A stretch of DNA of 64,000 nt from Datisca glomerata (GCA_003255025.1 QANY01008723.1:1922001-1986000), one strand, 5' to 3'; positions 44,631 through 57,300 are shown, numbered from the stretch's first letter. Program-made: numbers and translations. Notes: generated from the letters alone by a model not told the origin.

Positions 44631-44784
44631 TTACATCATATTAACGACCATGACATATGCGAATATTCAATAGCTCTTTTATATCGAAGTGTAACGGTGT
44701 CGGAGGCCTGCGAGACCATTATGTTATGGCTTTTACATAACTTAATGACCACGATTTTAAAGGATGATGATAGTGCTGAATAAA

Positions 44785-44880
44785 CTACTGACTTGTCAGC
44801 CACGTGAATGTTGCCGAGTAGGACCTGAGATGGCATAATGACAAGGTGGACATGATGAGTAGATTGTTTCCTACATCCCA
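44785..44880 (-). repeat. 3' LTR start of a minus-strand copia deletion derivative
   Basis: On the minus strand TACTCATCATGTCCACC...CTCGGCAACATTCACGTGGC, TGACAAGTCAGTAG matches 46497-46414 (TACTGCATGTTCAG...CCATGTGACTCACAAGTCC). Only the U3 part is alike; what lies below 44785 differs from the expected LTR remainder, so this LTR is interrupted or truncated. Confidence 0.6.
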
Positions 44881-45180
44881 TCTAGTGAAAGAGGAGTTCT
44901 TCACCTTGAGCTTGGGCTTGTGATTAGGAAATTGAGATCCAGATAAAGCCTTAGTGAAGATGTCATCTATCTAATCAACAGAGGGAATGTATCTAATTTG
45001 AAGTATATGAGCTAGTAGTTTTTCTTACACAAAACGCACATCTATGTCTGTGTTTTGTGCTAGCATGGGCCACAAGATTAGAAGCCAGAGAAGCTATTCC
45101 AAGATTATCACACAAGATAAAAGGGGATGTTGATGAAAGAGTGTGCAATTTTGAAGAAGACACTGAATCCAACAAAATTC
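44881..45180 (-). pseudogene. copia RNase H C-terminal remnant
   Basis: The frame at 44993-45175 reads PFILCDNLGIASLASNLVAH, ASTKHRHRCAFCVRKTTSSY, like copia ..LCDN.S...L..NPV.HARTKHID.D.HFVR. Continuing downward, in other frames, comes SQFPNHKPKLKVKNSS-like sequence and then the LTR. The N-terminal half and everything up to protease are deleted. Confidence 0.75.
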
Positions 45181-45184
45181 TGAT

Positions 45185-46190
45185 GTAATATTGGCCAACA
45201 AAGCCAAACTACTGTTGTGATGGAGCTTGACATGTTTTTTCAAACCTTTACAACTGCTGTATCACCTGGCTTACTACATACTTGGCATAAACCCTCCACT
45301 TTGTCTACCACCTATATGATCACCTCTGTGACTCTAAAGCCATACCGATTTGTGACCGTGTTTATGCTTGAATTGTTATGACGATGAGACCATTGCTTTT
45401 GTTGGTGATTTCCACCCACTTTGTTGGGGAAGCTGATCAAATTATTAGTGTTTTTTATTATGTTGGCACATGCTTTGAGTGTGGCCTCTTTCTATGTGTT
45501 CTGCCTTTCGATCCTAGACATATGGATAATCAACAATGACAGAACCTCTTTGAAGCTAAAGGCTCAATGTCTTGGAAGTAATGTTGGCCAAAAACAAGGG
45601 GGTAATCCATACTTTCTCCATTTTCAATATGGAGGATCAGGTCTAGGGCACTAGTTCGGTCTTTAACTGCTAGAATATTAAATCCAATTGTCTCATGGCA
45701 TCAAACTAATTTTATATTGTTCTATCATCCTTTTTGGTTTTACAGAGGGAGTTCTTTAGATTCAATAGCTTAGCTCTAGACCTTGCTTGCAAAGGTCATT
45801 TCTATGGTACACCATAGACTGTTTGATTTGTTGTATTGCAAGACTAACACTAATATTTGATGATCACTCATTGTTGATCTTAGCCAACTTAGTAATAGTT
45901 GGTCATTTCTTACCCATTGAATATAATATGGATTTATGCTTCCATCAGCTAGTTGCTTTGCAAGACTACTATCTGGAAGAAGTCAGTAAGACCACTGCCT
46001 ATCATAGTTAGCACCACTTGTGATTTTCAAAGAATATAGTTCTCTCTGTCGATCTTGATGAAAATGTTGAGCATAGAGTATTGTAAAATTGATTGTGCTT
46101 ACTAGCAATCTTGGCAATAGTGTTAATGGCTCATCTATTCCGTTGTGTTGAGCTCGAGTCTTCCGCTTGAGTTGAGTAAGTTTTGAAAAT
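45185..46190 (-). pseudogene. copia gag remnant joined directly to RNase H
   Basis: In shifting minus-strand frames: FSFKEVLSLLIIHMSRIERQ (about 45570-45510) is gag UBN2, followed by NKVGGNHQQKQWSHRHNNSS (basic linker) and LCQVCSKPGDTAVV (zinc knuckle, C-x2-C-x4-G for H). Then comes ALLANITSEFCW, the gag-protease junction (usually ALLA...DPTWYLDSG), which breaks into RNase H at about 45180. So protease, integrase and RT are gone in one deletion. Confidence 0.65.
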
Positions 46191-46203
46191 GCCTTTAATA
46201 CCA
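46189..46203 (-). other. primer binding site, diverged
   Basis: Minus strand TTGGTATTAAAGGC resembles the tRNA-Met type TTGGTATCAGAGC. It lies directly inside the LTR that begins at about 46205. Confidence 0.6.
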
Positions 46204-46204
46204 A

Positions 46205-46497
46205 GTCAGAAAGAGAAAGAAGAGTATCTTGTAAATTCTTCTTTGATATATTTTCCAGTACTATGTACAATGTTTTTACATTGCAAATATATAAGAACCT
46301 CCCAGTTACAGGTAATCATGATTACTTAGGGATTCGTTTGAGGAGAGAGAAGGCTTCACGTAAAGCCTCAGATTCCCTGGATAAGCTGCATGAAATTTCT
46401 TAGCAAACTGCGGACTTGTGAGTCACATGGATTTTGTTGAGTAGAACATGACATGGATGATGACACGACTGAACATGCAGTATGATATCGCCTACAA
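46205..46497 (-). repeat. 5' LTR of the minus-strand copia derivative
   Basis: Shares its R/U5 side with the fragment at 37561-37755 (CCAGTACTATGTAC, AAGTAATCATGATTA, CTGGATAAGCTGC) and its U3 side with 44785-44880. Outer limit placed by that similarity. Confidence 0.7.
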
Positions 46498-46499
46498 GA

Positions 46500-48470
46500 A
46501 TCAAGCTGGGCAAATTTATCAAAACTTGAAAAAGCCATTTCACTATTTACAAATTAGAAATGGCAAATAAGCTTGAAAACAACAAAATTATCTTATGGAT
46601 AAGCCATTTCTCAATATATAATCAAAAGAAAGTCAAGGATAAGATATTAATAAATTTCAATGTTTAAACACCCAAAATAGTAGCAGAAAAGGTAAATAAT
46701 CCTAGACATGTTCAACACTTCAATAAACAAAAATCGATCCAATACATTCAAGCCCTTGTTACTGTAAAAGGAAACGCATTCAAGTCCTTGCTTGTGATGA
46801 GCGACACAAGCACTTGGGATCTAAAAGCAGAGATGTAGGTGTACATAATAGAAGTAAATATATTTTGTATTTGTAGAGAGGATCTAGAGGAACATGAAAT
46901 TCCATGTAATTTCATGAGGCATACCTAGGCTAGTAAAAAATGCTCTATTCCAAGCCAAACTCTTATGCAAATTGCATTTAGATTGAAAATCTACACCTTC
47001 CTGGTCCATTTGCCCAAGCACGTCCACCATATTCCTTGTATCCTAAGAACTTGCAAACTTAACAAGACTAAGACCATCAAGCTTTTTTCAGTTACCTGAA
47101 CATCCTGTCCATTTAAGTTCAAGTATAAATTGGTGTAAGTTGTAAGAGCAATCGTCAAAAGAGTAAATAATTTTTAACATAATACCAAAATAAATATCAC
47201 ATTGACTTATTATGCTTACCCTAGTGCTGGATCACACAATTATAATAAGATCGACAGTTTAGATAAGGCAAATGAATACCCAACCATCATAAAATCAGTA
47301 CTAAGAAGCAAATGCAACGTCTATAGAATAGATTAACTTCAAATAAGTGTTCAAAAAGATGAACTTACAACAACTCTATTGACAGATGTTGCATTCAACT
47401 ACATTCCAGAGAGTATTAATGTCAAAAATGCACAAACATAAAATTGAATGGATTTTGCCACAAAATGCAACATGTAAGCAGTTACTGGAAAACTAAAGGC
47501 ATAACTACATGCTTTTTTCCTATTTCCCTTTAAAGGAAAATATCATTGTTGCTTGAAGCCTTCACCATTCAAATAGCGGGTACTATATTTTTTACAAAAA
47601 AACAAGTATCATAAATAGTTATATAATAAGGCTATGAGTATTTACCCCTTTTAGAAGAGAATGTGCTTCACTTGACAAAAATGCTAGTAGATTGATTTTA
47701 TCTTTCACAATATTTAGCTAGACTTTCTTCCTGTCCCAACAAAAGGAGTCTAAATAGAAAAATAAATCATAGTGTTAAAATGTATCTAAATATGAAATAC
47801 GTAAATGGCATCAACCAAATGCTCTAGAAAAAAATACCTAAATATAAGCATGGATCGGTTATAAACAAATCCCCATAAAAGTATGCAAGAACGTAGGAAA
47901 AATTACTTCAGAAATTATCATCACAAGATAGGCCACAAAGTAATCAAGCGAAGAAGTGAGTTTATTGAATTTGGTTAACCAGAAAAGAAGAATAAAATCT
48001 TAACTCAATGTAAAGTTGAATTTTGACTAACAAAAGGTTTGGACTCTGGAGATTGCCTTGTGGTATCAAGAGTGCTTTCCATAAAAGTATGCAAGGACAA
48101 CAGCAAAAATATGTCTTTTAGGTTTGAGATTTTTGTTCCCGCACTCCTTTTCCACCCGCGAAAAATATATGCACTCTTATTGCATCTTGGTATAAAACGA
48201 CATCTTTGAGTACAAATGATCTTCCAATCTGTATAAATTTCAAAATATGATGGTATAATCTACAATAAATAATATGAAACCTTATCACAATCAGAGATAA
48301 GTTAATGGATTCAAACAAAAATAGATTATATGCACTGACAAAAACAAATAAAATGTTCTAAAAGTATTTATTATAGATTCAAAAACTACAATGAAAGACT
48401 AATTAACGCAGGCAGAACTCACAAAAATCATAAAAATTAGACAAAATCCAGATGTGAATCTGAGATTGAA
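46500..48470. other. AT-rich spacer, nothing recognised
   Basis: About 2 kb without a supported gene, RNA or repeat pair. The frame at 48118-48318 (minus) has no motif. It may be the interior of an old DNA transposon, given the GA-rich block that follows. Confidence 0.4.
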
Positions 48471-48479
48471 ACACACTTG

Positions 48480-48730
48480 AGAGAGAGAACTTATTGGAAG
48501 ACAGAGCTATGAGATGAGAGAGAGATGCGAGAGAAAGTCGTGAGAAAGAACTTGCAACGGAGTTGAAAGAGAGAGCTACAAGAGAGTCAAGAGAGAGCTT
48601 ATGAGCTTCTCAGGAGAGAGTTGAAAGAGAGAGCTTCGTGAGAGAGCTAACTGGTAGAGATTCAAAGTAGCTAGGAGATCGAATGAGAGGTTGAAGAGAG
48701 AGTTGTTGAGGAGAGAGATGTTGAAGAATC
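48480..48730. repeat. GA-rich block similar to 35960-36220
   Basis: Words GAGAGAGAGCT, GTTGAAAGAGAGAGCT, CGAGAGAAAGTCGTGAG recur irregularly, as in the CACTA-like element at 35649-36368. No frame of interest. Confidence 0.6.
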
Positions 48731-48859
48731 AATACTTGAATTTCAATTACCTGCATAGGTTAAGCATTATGCACTACAAAACTTTGAGAATATAACATAC
48801 TATAGTATAGGTTATAACAACATATTTATTCTCATTATTGTGAATTATAGCAGCATAGT

Positions 48860-49400
48860 TAGGAATCTCATAAGAAGTTCATTAATCAAATCATTAGTCT
48901 TAAGTATAGGCCTATTTTTCCTATTGCAACCATCATTATTAGAGACAGAACTAATAACCTGAGAAGGCTTTTGAAAAACCAGATCTTTACACTTATGATT
49001 ATTGCTAAGTGCATATCTGAGTTTTCTTTCTCACTACAGGTCAAAAGAGACTTACTAGAACACTGCATTGTTAGACCATTAGGTGTCTTCCCTGAAACTA
49101 ACCTAGAAATAAAAGATCTTTTGTCCATCGGAGAGTTAGATTTATCTTGTTCCTGACCTGTACTGATAGTACTTCTGCCCTCACTTCTTTCTTTAGCAAA
49201 AAGCTTTTTAATATTTGTAGGAGTTTAAATGTTAGTTTCAGATTTCAGCCAATCCACATACACCAACTCTTCATCCTTGAGTTCCATCTTCTTGTTACAT
49301 GCTCTATAGTCGTGAGAAATAATTCCACAATTGAAGCAAAACTGTGGCAGCCTTTCAAATTTAAATTCTATCCAAATGCTTATTCCTATCCATACAAAAC
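48860..49400 (-). pseudogene. LINE (non-LTR) ORF1 fragment with zinc knuckle
   Basis: The minus-strand frame ending at 49225 contains IWIEFKFERLPQFCFNCGII, SHDYRACNKK and YVDWLKSE. This is the plant L1-type ORF1 pattern (W..FKYERLP.FC..CG..GH....C... YG.WLR) with an intact C-x2-C-x4-H-x4-C. Downstream, in other frames, DLVFQKPSQVISSVSNNDGC, NRKNRPILKTN suits the Ser/Asn-rich ORF1 tail. The DUF4283 part upstream is lost: similarity breaks at about 49395. No endonuclease or RT nearby. Confidence 0.65.
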
Positions 49401-50090
49401 CCATGATACATAGTTCCACAAGAACATGCAGAGTTAAAAAGGAATAAAAAACTAAAATCAGAGCACCCAAACAAATATCTGTAAAAAGCAGAATATAAAA
49501 TACACACACATCACAAAATGATGCTTTGGAAGAATGCAGAAGTACCCCTTCCTTGTTGCCTTTGCCTCTGCTAAAGAACTTGACCCTACAAAGATAAGAA
49601 GACCCCAGCAAATAGAGAGACAATTATAAACTGAAAAGTGAAAAGCAATAATTCAGTCAAGATAAATTCTCATATATATAATCTCTGATTTTATTAAAAA
49701 AATAGCTAAGAGAGATCCTACAAGCTACAAATTGAGGCAACTTTCATAAGATTGTTAAATTTTGCAACAATTTACACAAACACGAACTTGAATATGAGTT
49801 TAGTAGGAAAAATACTCTACAAGTATTTAGTTTTGATTTTAGCCAGAAATAAAATCTAAGGAAACGAGCCGGTATGCTATGTGTCAAACTTATGATTAGC
49901 AATATGAGGAATGCGATATGTTATGCAGAAGCAGGGGAAGACAAACAAGAAATCAAGATTTTTAATTTCAATACTTACTGCATGCCCAAAAATTGAGAAC
50001 ACATACCCTATTCAACTCAGATAAAACTCAAAAATCACAAAAATCAGGCAAAAAATCACTAAAATTAAACAAGAATTCAACTAAGATGAA
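49400..50090. other. spacer, nothing recognised
   Basis: AT-rich, no motif. It is the break side of the LINE fragment. Confidence 0.35.
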
Positions 50091-50530
50091 ACCGTTACAT
50101 TCTTTGAATGCTCGCTGTAGTATTTGAAGAAATGGTCATATGTTCAATTTGCTTAAGTTACTGGTGTGTTATAACATGATTGGAAAATATTCTGCTCTAG
50201 TTTTCATTCATAGTTCTATCTAGTAGTAGAAGAATGTCCAAACTCAAGAAGTTCTAGACTCTCAAATATGATATTATTTAGGAGTTAGCTTGGGAGAATA
50301 CTAGTTACGGTAGTTACATTTGAAGTCACATTGAATTATACGTCTCACTCGAGGACTATATATGGGTCGGGTCGTTCCTCCCTTTTGTATCATGCCAAAT
50401 AGTTGACAACTAATAACAAATTTGGCAATCTAATGACTTTGTGATTAGAAAGTTTATTGGTTAACTAACTCCTAAAACTTCAAAAACATAAAAAGAGAGA
50501 GACTTCATCAAATCATGAACCCAACAGTCC
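50090..50530 (+). repeat. copy 1 of a duplicated gene 3' end
   Basis: Begins in TCTTTGAATGCTCGCTGTAG (SLNARCSI, stop). It then follows 54211-54737 through GAAGAAATGGTCATATGTTC, ACTATATATGGG, GCCAAATAGTTGAC and GACTTTGTGATTA to AATCATGAACCCAACAGTCC, with about 120 bp less. The two copies are in the same direction, 4.1 kb apart. Confidence 0.85.
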
Positions 50531-50539
50531 ATCTAACTA

Positions 50540-52190
50540 GTCTGGATAAATACAACTTTAACTCCGTCTAGGAAATTCCAAATTGGATTCTGTAAACTGT
50601 GTTGGAATTCTAACTCAATGAGATTTCTAAGAGTGCATGAATATATGTCCAACTAGTTCGTAATCTGACAAACGTATTTAGTTTCTTAGAAACTTAAAAG
50701 ACTTGTTTGAATACCTTGACTTCCCTTACTTCATGGTTTAACACTTAACATGTTTCCTCAAGTTCTCTCTTGAGTCTTTCTTGACATCAGAGATGAAAAC
50801 CTAGAAGCATAAAACATTTCAGATGTTGTCCAATACTTATCATTGAACGGGGCATTATATCTTTGATGCATTCAGCCTACTGAAGATTACTAAAAGCCTC
50901 TTACCATTATAATCTGATAACACCCTGTTGGAGGAATCCTCCTTAGTACTTCAATGTTTCAGAAGTTCCTCCTTTATCCTCTCTATCTCTACACAAAAGG
51001 GAAATCTCCCCACTTCAGCACAATTCAACTATTTTATCGATTCATACAGCTTTGCATGTGTCTAAAGAAAAACTTGGTGGAATCCCCTTAATTATTCATA
51101 TCTGCTCTTTAGGAAGAAGCCATTTGACCAACAACCATGACCTCGTTCTCACAACAACACGCATGAACCAATGCAACAGCAACACAAATCATATTTTGAG
51201 AGATAAATGATATAGTAGCAATTAAAAATTACAAAACAATTTTCAAATATAAATAAAAGGAATGTCTATAATTTTCACCAGTGCATCGAAGAGTCTTGCT
51301 CTACTTAAAGTCATAAGTTCTAAACCCCGCATGGAATCCATTCTTTTCCTCATCGTTGTAACTACTCATTCAAGCTCAATCGTCACATGCCCTACCACCT
51401 CCACCGAGGAGGCAAAATCGGTAGGTGGACATGAGCGGGGTGAGACATCTAAACTTGTACCCGCTGTTTCAGCAGCGGCATACCACAAATCGTACTTGAA
51501 GTTTCAGAAGCAGCATGTCACGACCTTGAATCTAAAGTTTATCATCATCTTCTGATAAAACATATATAGCCATGTGGTCATCTTCAATCAAAGAAACTAT
51601 CAATGCTTTATTCGTCCGATGACTTTTTTGATGATGCATTACCTCACAACAAGTTAAAATGAAGAAGAAATTGAACGTCCACGAAAAATATTAAGGTCTA
51701 TAATGGGTTCTCTATGACATTGTTCAACCTAGCCAACCAAATATAATAGATAATGGGTTCTCAAAACAGCCATTTTCCTTGAGCCATGTGAAGGGAATAC
51801 CTGAACGGTATGATCAGATGTCAACATAACTAATCGATTAAAATGATATTGAACTTACAACTATATAAAAGTAGATAAAAAAACGGAATTTTTTAAATTT
51901 TATTTGACAAGTCCAACAACCACCTTACCATTCAACAATCGGTCTTGGCTCCTTGACGAAATCTAATAGGGAAGGTAACTAGCATATTGACTTGGTTGGC
52001 CTGTTTGGGAATAATTTCCCCAATATTCCTACAACTAGGAAATTTTAAAACATGACAGAATTATGTATGACTATACTGTGGTTCTTGTTTAAGTATGTTT
52101 AAATCATATTAGCTTAGCTCACAATTTATATGTTTAAGTTACAGTTCAAAAATATCATTTATGCTTATGGTGTTGGAACTGTCGACGTTG
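50540..52190. other. spacer between the duplicated ends
   Basis: A 97-residue plus-strand frame (51262-51555) has no known motif. Nothing else supported. Confidence 0.35.
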
Positions 52191-52204
52191 AAAATTCAAA
52201 CTAG

Positions 52205-54250
52205 TTGTACACTCGGTTGGAATTGAAGTTCAATGCAAAGACATTGTTAGGGTGTCGAACGTCTTGTGATTTCCTTACCCATCAATTGTCTTTGTGTCTG
52301 TTAGGGGAGACTGAACTTTCAAATCTCTGCCAACACGTCTTTGCTCCCAAAAGGTCAAGTTTTGATGGAATTCTCCTCTATTGTTATTGAAAGTTCTATG
52401 GTCACTCTAGAATACCAACGATTACTCAGTTTGTGAATCCAGAATATGATCAAAATAGGGTTCAACTTCATAAATTTCAACTGTATGTTGTCGTGCTATG
52501 TAACTCTTGACCCTTGCTTCCTAGACTGAATGCCTAATGAGTATAAGATTTTTATTCTCTTTCCCATAGCCAGAAACTGCTAATACAGACCCACAACCTC
52601 TTCTGGTCTAGGGAAAAAACGGGTTTAAAAGATGACGAGCCACCATATTGAATAAATGCGAAAGGTGCGTATCTATGATGCAGTAAGGCTGTCTACAGAA
52701 ACGATCATCTTGAATCTAGTTATAATAAGTGGTTGTACTGCAAAGACGATAAATATATGAAAGAGATAGAATAATAGGACAAGAGGTGGTTGAATGCAAA
52801 CAGAGGAACTATATACCAAATAGATAATAAGAGCATGAACTCGCCAAGCCATATCAGAATTAGAACCAGTGGTTACTAGCTCTAAATAGAATGTCATTCT
52901 TTATATGTACAATCACAGAATTTCGCTCGTGAGGATATCAGTATCCTGAATGAAGTGGGTTCTGATGCCAACTTACAGGGCGTGGAGGCGACTTTGGCCA
53001 ATTAAAACCTCCTCCAAGTGGGGTATATGCCATTCGAGGTATATGTCGTTCTTCATATATACAACAAATAAAAATCCAAACTTCTGCTCGGGAGGGTATC
53101 GATATCGTAAATGAAGTCAATTCTGGCTGAAAAAGCTTCTACTCAGTTAATTGCAAGACTTATAGTTGAGACTGCTGAACAAACACCTGCTGAGGCCACT
53201 CATGATGATAGAAGCACAGCCAGCTAATTAATTTTACATTCAAAAATCTCCTTCTCATCCTGATGTAAGTGTTTTACAAGCTGAAAAAACTTATGCCCAG
53301 TTAACTACAAAACTTGCAGCTAAGACTAGTAATCAACGGCTTGTCGTTCCGACAGAAGCGCAGTTGACTGTTTAATTGTCTGTCCACTCTTCTATTTTTG
53401 CTCCCACTACATCATGTGTCCACTTCTCTCCTACTGCTGGTATTCTATGGACTTGGTTGCTAGTTGGTGACAGTCTAAGACATAATTTTTCCTTTTCGGA
53501 TTCTGCATCTGAGATAAAACTAATAATTTTGGCCTACTGTCACTTTCTTTCTTTAAGCTCATTATGTTGCAGGTTAATGATTTCCCAACTATCGAGCTGG
53601 CTTCGGACTCCCTAAAATCTAGAACTGAAGAGTGTGTTGGCATACATCTCAATCCGTTTGAAGAACAATTGAAGAAGTTTAATTGTGCCAAGGAATGATG
53701 ATACATTTGTATCAACTTCTAGGACATTGTTTGAGCCATTGGATAAGATTAGTGAGTTTTATGCGGACGGTTGAACACCTACGTTGATATACATGACTCT
53801 CAGATTGTGGTTGCCCAAGAATAATTGAAGTCCTTCTGCCAGATCCCTTTGAGTGCCACGTCAACTTCCAATGTGAAGAGGAAATTTGTGGCTTGAATGC
53901 ACTATCAAAGTCTAAGGGCATTACTGGCGAAGATAAAATGGCATTAGTAAGTTGCCTCCACATTGTCAAATATTATTTGCAACTCAAGGGCAACAGTTCT
54001 CGGTCCTTGGAAATATTTATAGCTTTGGCTGCTGAAACAGTAAACATTCCGTGCAATATTGATCAATGAATGGAGAAGAGAGAATTTTACTAGAAGATCT
54101 CAGTAAGATAGATACTGATCTTGCGGCTAGTGATCGCCTTCTCAAAAATGACATTAATGAGATAAAGGAAGTCGTTGCCTCAATTTTAATAGTTCAATCA
54201 AAGTCCTCTTCTCTTTTACGCTCTTTGAATTCTCGCTGTAATATATGAAG
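52205..54250 (+). pseudogene. decayed host-type gene, plant-mobile-domain-like start and coiled-coil end
   Basis: 52205-52390 reads CRTSCDFLTHQLSLCLLGE, ELSNLCQHVFAPKRSSF, weakly like the plant mobile domain (aminotransferase-like) in which a leucine-rich helix leads to a ..F.FP... motif. Then come broken Ala/Thr-rich pieces (53100-53360), RKFVA.MHYQSLRALLAKIK (about 53880-53930) and a frame 54066-54248, GEERILLEDLSKIDTDLAAS, DRLLKNDINEIKEVVASILI, a coiled coil ending SLLRSLNSRCNI. Many stops between. Such genes travel with transposons in plants. The family call is tentative. Confidence 0.35.
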
Positions 54251-54737
54251 AAATGGTCATATATTCAATTTTCTTAAGTTCTTAGTGCATTATAACATGA
54301 TTTGGCTCAATATTCTTGCTCTAATTTTCATTCATGTACATAGTTCAACCTAGTGGTAGACGAATGTCCAAACTCTAGAAGTTCCAGAATCTCGAATATT
54401 GATATTATTTTGGGAGGATACAAGTTATGGTAGTACATTAGGAGCCACATTTAATTACAAATATCATACGAGGACTATATATGGGTTGTTCACTCAATTT
54501 TGTATCAGGCCAAATAGTTGACGAATGATAACAAATTTGCGAATATCATTTCATATGATTGATCATATTCACAAAAAGGTTGTTCTGGTCGAGTAAAACA
54601 ATTACAGACCATTGGGAATCTAATGACTTTGTGATTACAAAGTTTATTGGTTAACTTACTCCTCTTACAAACTTCAAAAGAAACATTAAAAGAGAGAAAC
54701 TTCGTCAAATCACGAACCCAATAGTCTACTTTAATCT
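54211..54737 (+). repeat. copy 2 of the duplicated gene 3' end
   Basis: Starts in TTACGCTCTTTGAATTCTCG (the C-terminus of the pseudogene before it) and continues as its 3' flank. Compare 50090-50530. It holds about 80 extra bases in the middle (about 54530-54620). Confidence 0.85.
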
Positions 54738-54739
54738 AC

Positions 54740-55550
54740 AAAAGAAGTTATTTTTCTCCAATTTAATTTAAGATGCATGGACTTTTATTAATAGCATTTT
54801 TTTTATGAGCATAGTAAAGTTTGACTTGAATTTGCCTGCTAGAGATTTAACTGTTGAGACTTGAGAAAATGGAAGAAAGAACTAACATTTTTTGAAACAT
54901 TATTTTCCTCGAATAGAAAATGCAAAAGTTAGTCTTGTTTTTAAACTAGGAAATGATTAAATTGTAAGTCTAATAGTTGAGTTAAATAGCACTGCCACAA
55001 AAACAGTAACATTTTAAAAATGGTATCTCGTTTATGTCATTTTCTGAGTTGCTTTAGCTTTATAGTTGATGGGAAGCATATTTCTTTTAAATACTGTTTT
55101 ATACCTTTTGTAATGCTTAATCACTTTTTAGATTTCCATTAATCAACCTCTCTATTTGGATAAATGAGTTCTTAGATGTTGATTTATCCACACTTGAATA
55201 TTTGTCTAGATTGTGAACTCTTGGCATGTTGTACTCGTACAGTAGATTTATCAATATATAGCAACTCATGTTGAGTATTTGACATTTAAGGTGAGTCGAG
55301 TTGGCACATATGACCTTACACCAACCCCCAGAATTATGTTAAGGCTTGTTTGGTAGAGTTCTTGTTTTTATTTCTGACCTAAAAAGTTTCCTGAAACAAG
55401 GTCATATATATTTCAATATCTTTTGCATGCCCACAACTTAAAAGGATGAAAGGAAAGCTCGTTTTGTGAGACATGACTTTTTTTGCTAGAACATTTTGGA
55501 GGAGATGTGTCGTTCTTAAAATTAGTAGTTTTTTGTACTTATTGTTACAG
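54740..55550. other. spacer, nothing recognised
   Basis: AT-rich, no gene or repeat pair seen. Confidence 0.4.
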
Positions 55551-55552
55551 AA

Positions 55553-55704
55553 TGTTACAGGATAATACTAGCTGTTAATTAGCTTAATTATAGGGATCCT
55601 AATTATGTAGTTTCCTAATATAGTTTTTCTAGCTTTGTATATATATGTGTGTATATTCTTCACTGAATGTAGAGAGAATATAATTCTTTTCATCTCAAAT
55701 AACA
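55553..55704 (+). repeat. 5' LTR of a plus-strand copia element (about 152 bp)
   Basis: TGTTACAGGATAATACTAGC ... CTCAAATAACA; termini TGTTA/TAACA are complementary. It carries TATATATATGTGTGTATATTC. A PBS starts at the next base. A second TGTTACAG at 55543 makes the left end uncertain by 10 bp. No 3' LTR is seen. Confidence 0.75.
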
Positions 55705-55717
55705 TGGTATCAGAGCC
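55705..55717 (+). other. primer binding site (tRNA-Met type)
   Basis: TGGTATCAGAGCC follows the LTR without a gap, exact for the plant initiator tRNA-Met type. Confidence 0.9.
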
Positions 55718-56064
55718 ATGAATGTGCAAACTGAGGTTTTTCTCTTTTTCATTCAAAATTATTTTCTTTTTAGGGTTCCATTTGGACAACAATTTTAGAG
55801 TGAGCCCCACGCGTCGCCGTGAATTTCCGTGTCTCTCCCATGCGCCAAAACGTGAAGGCGTGTGACGCCTGAGATCGTCTCTGGCAGCCCTCGTCTGTTT
55901 CGTCGGCGTTTCCCTATGTTGTCTATACTTGCTGCCTTGTGTTCGTAGAGGTTTGGGTTCTTCTATTTTTGGGTTTCTTGCATTTCAGCCCTATTTTTTT
56001 GCTAATGCTGCCTTGATGGTTCCTTTTTATTGATCTTCTCTTATGTTCTTACATATTTGGTGTT

Positions 56065-56870
56065 ATGGCTGAGAATAAATCTTCTGTCACGACAAATGTG
56101 ATACCTATAATGTCTAAAATCACAGACCATAAGCTAATGGGTTCGAATTATTTAGATTGGAATAAGACCGTTCGACTGGATCGACGGAGTATTGACAAAG
56201 ATACTCATTTGACCGATGATCCTACACAAGGTGATTCTAGGAAAACATGACTTAGAGAGGACATTCATTGTTCATGCAGATTCAAAATTCTATTGATAAT
56301 GAGATAATTGGCTTGATTAATCATTGTGAGTTTGTTAAAGAACTGGTAGATTACTTGGGATTCTTGTACTCTAGAAAAGGAAACCTCTCTCATATTTATG
56401 AGGCTTGCAAAGCGTTTTACAGTGTAGAAAAACAAGATTAATCTCTTACGAATTATTTTATGGACTTTTTTAAGAAGACGTATGAGGAGCTTAACTTGTT
56501 GCTGCCTTTTAGTCCTGATGTGAAGGTTCAACAACAACAAAGAGAGCAAATGGCCATCATGAGTTTCTTGGCTAACCTTCCCACTGACTTTGAATCTACT
56601 AAGTCTCAAATTCTTTCTGGTTCTGACTCTCTTTACAAGACGTATTTAGGCGAGTTCTCCGTACAAAAAGTACCCCTCCGGTTCAACTCAGTGGTGCTTT
56701 GGTAAGTCAAAATAATACTTATGCGTCGGGGAAACAAAGGAGGTGGCTCACATGGGTTTGAAACTTGAACATAGGAATCTGGCGGCATTGTGTGTCGATA
56801 CTATCATAAGCGAGGACATACAAAGTTTGAGTGTAGAAAACTTCAGTTCAAAAATTAGAAACCTCACTCG
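56065..56870 (+). pseudogene. copia gag, frameshifted
   Basis: MAENKSSVTTNVIPIMSKIT, DHKLMGSNYLDWNKTVRL (56065-56250) is the gag start (..KL.GSNYLDW..T..). After a shift, MDFFKKTYEELNLLLPFSPD, VKVQQQQREQMAIMSFLANL, PTDFESTKSQILSGSDSLYK (56460-56705) is UBN2. At about 56790 CRYYHKRGHTKFECRKLQ-like sequence (zinc knuckle) can be read across shifts. The start codon is chosen by the conserved MA-N terminus. Confidence 0.85.
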
Positions 56871-57029
56871 GCACATATGTGTTCACTAATGACGCCTTTG
56901 AGAAATCGGTTCTTATTTTTGCTGGTGAATTTGACAAGTTCTCAAAGCATCAAGAATCACTAAAGCATTCATCTCCCGCTTCACTGCTATTATCGATGCA
57001 AGTAAACCAAATACGTGTCTTCTTTACTC

Positions 57030-57300
57030 ATCCTCTAAATGGTTCATTGATTCTGGTGCCACAGATCATATGACAGGTAATTCTGGTCTCTTCTCTACTT
57101 TTCAGTCACACACTTCCACCTCTACTGTTACTTTAGCTTATTGGCACCATCTTGTGTTCGTGGGTCAGGCAGAATTACCCCTACCCGTCAACTTCCTTTG
57201 TCATCAGTATTACATCTACCTAGTTTATCATTTAATTTAATCCCTATAGGCCAGCTTACTCACAATCTTAACTGTTGCATCTCATTTCTTTCCAATTATT
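57030..57300 (+). pseudogene. copia protease, active site intact
   Basis: WFIDSGATDHMTGNSGLFST keeps the D-S-G-A catalytic box, but the frame shifts at about 57140; the continuation (57141 onward) reads RGSGRITPTRQLPLSSVLHL, PSLSFNLIPIGQLTHNLN. It lies in normal order between gag and integrase. Confidence 0.85.

Noticed and set aside
48771..48790. CACTACAAAACTTTG as a CACTA terminus
   Set aside because: No subterminal repeats follow and no partner end was found; the 10-base match may be chance.
50090..54737. Direct repeats as an LTR pair around a retrotransposon
   Set aside because: The right copy starts inside an open frame's C-terminus, and neither copy has TG/CA ends, PBS or polypurine tract. 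No pol domain lies between.
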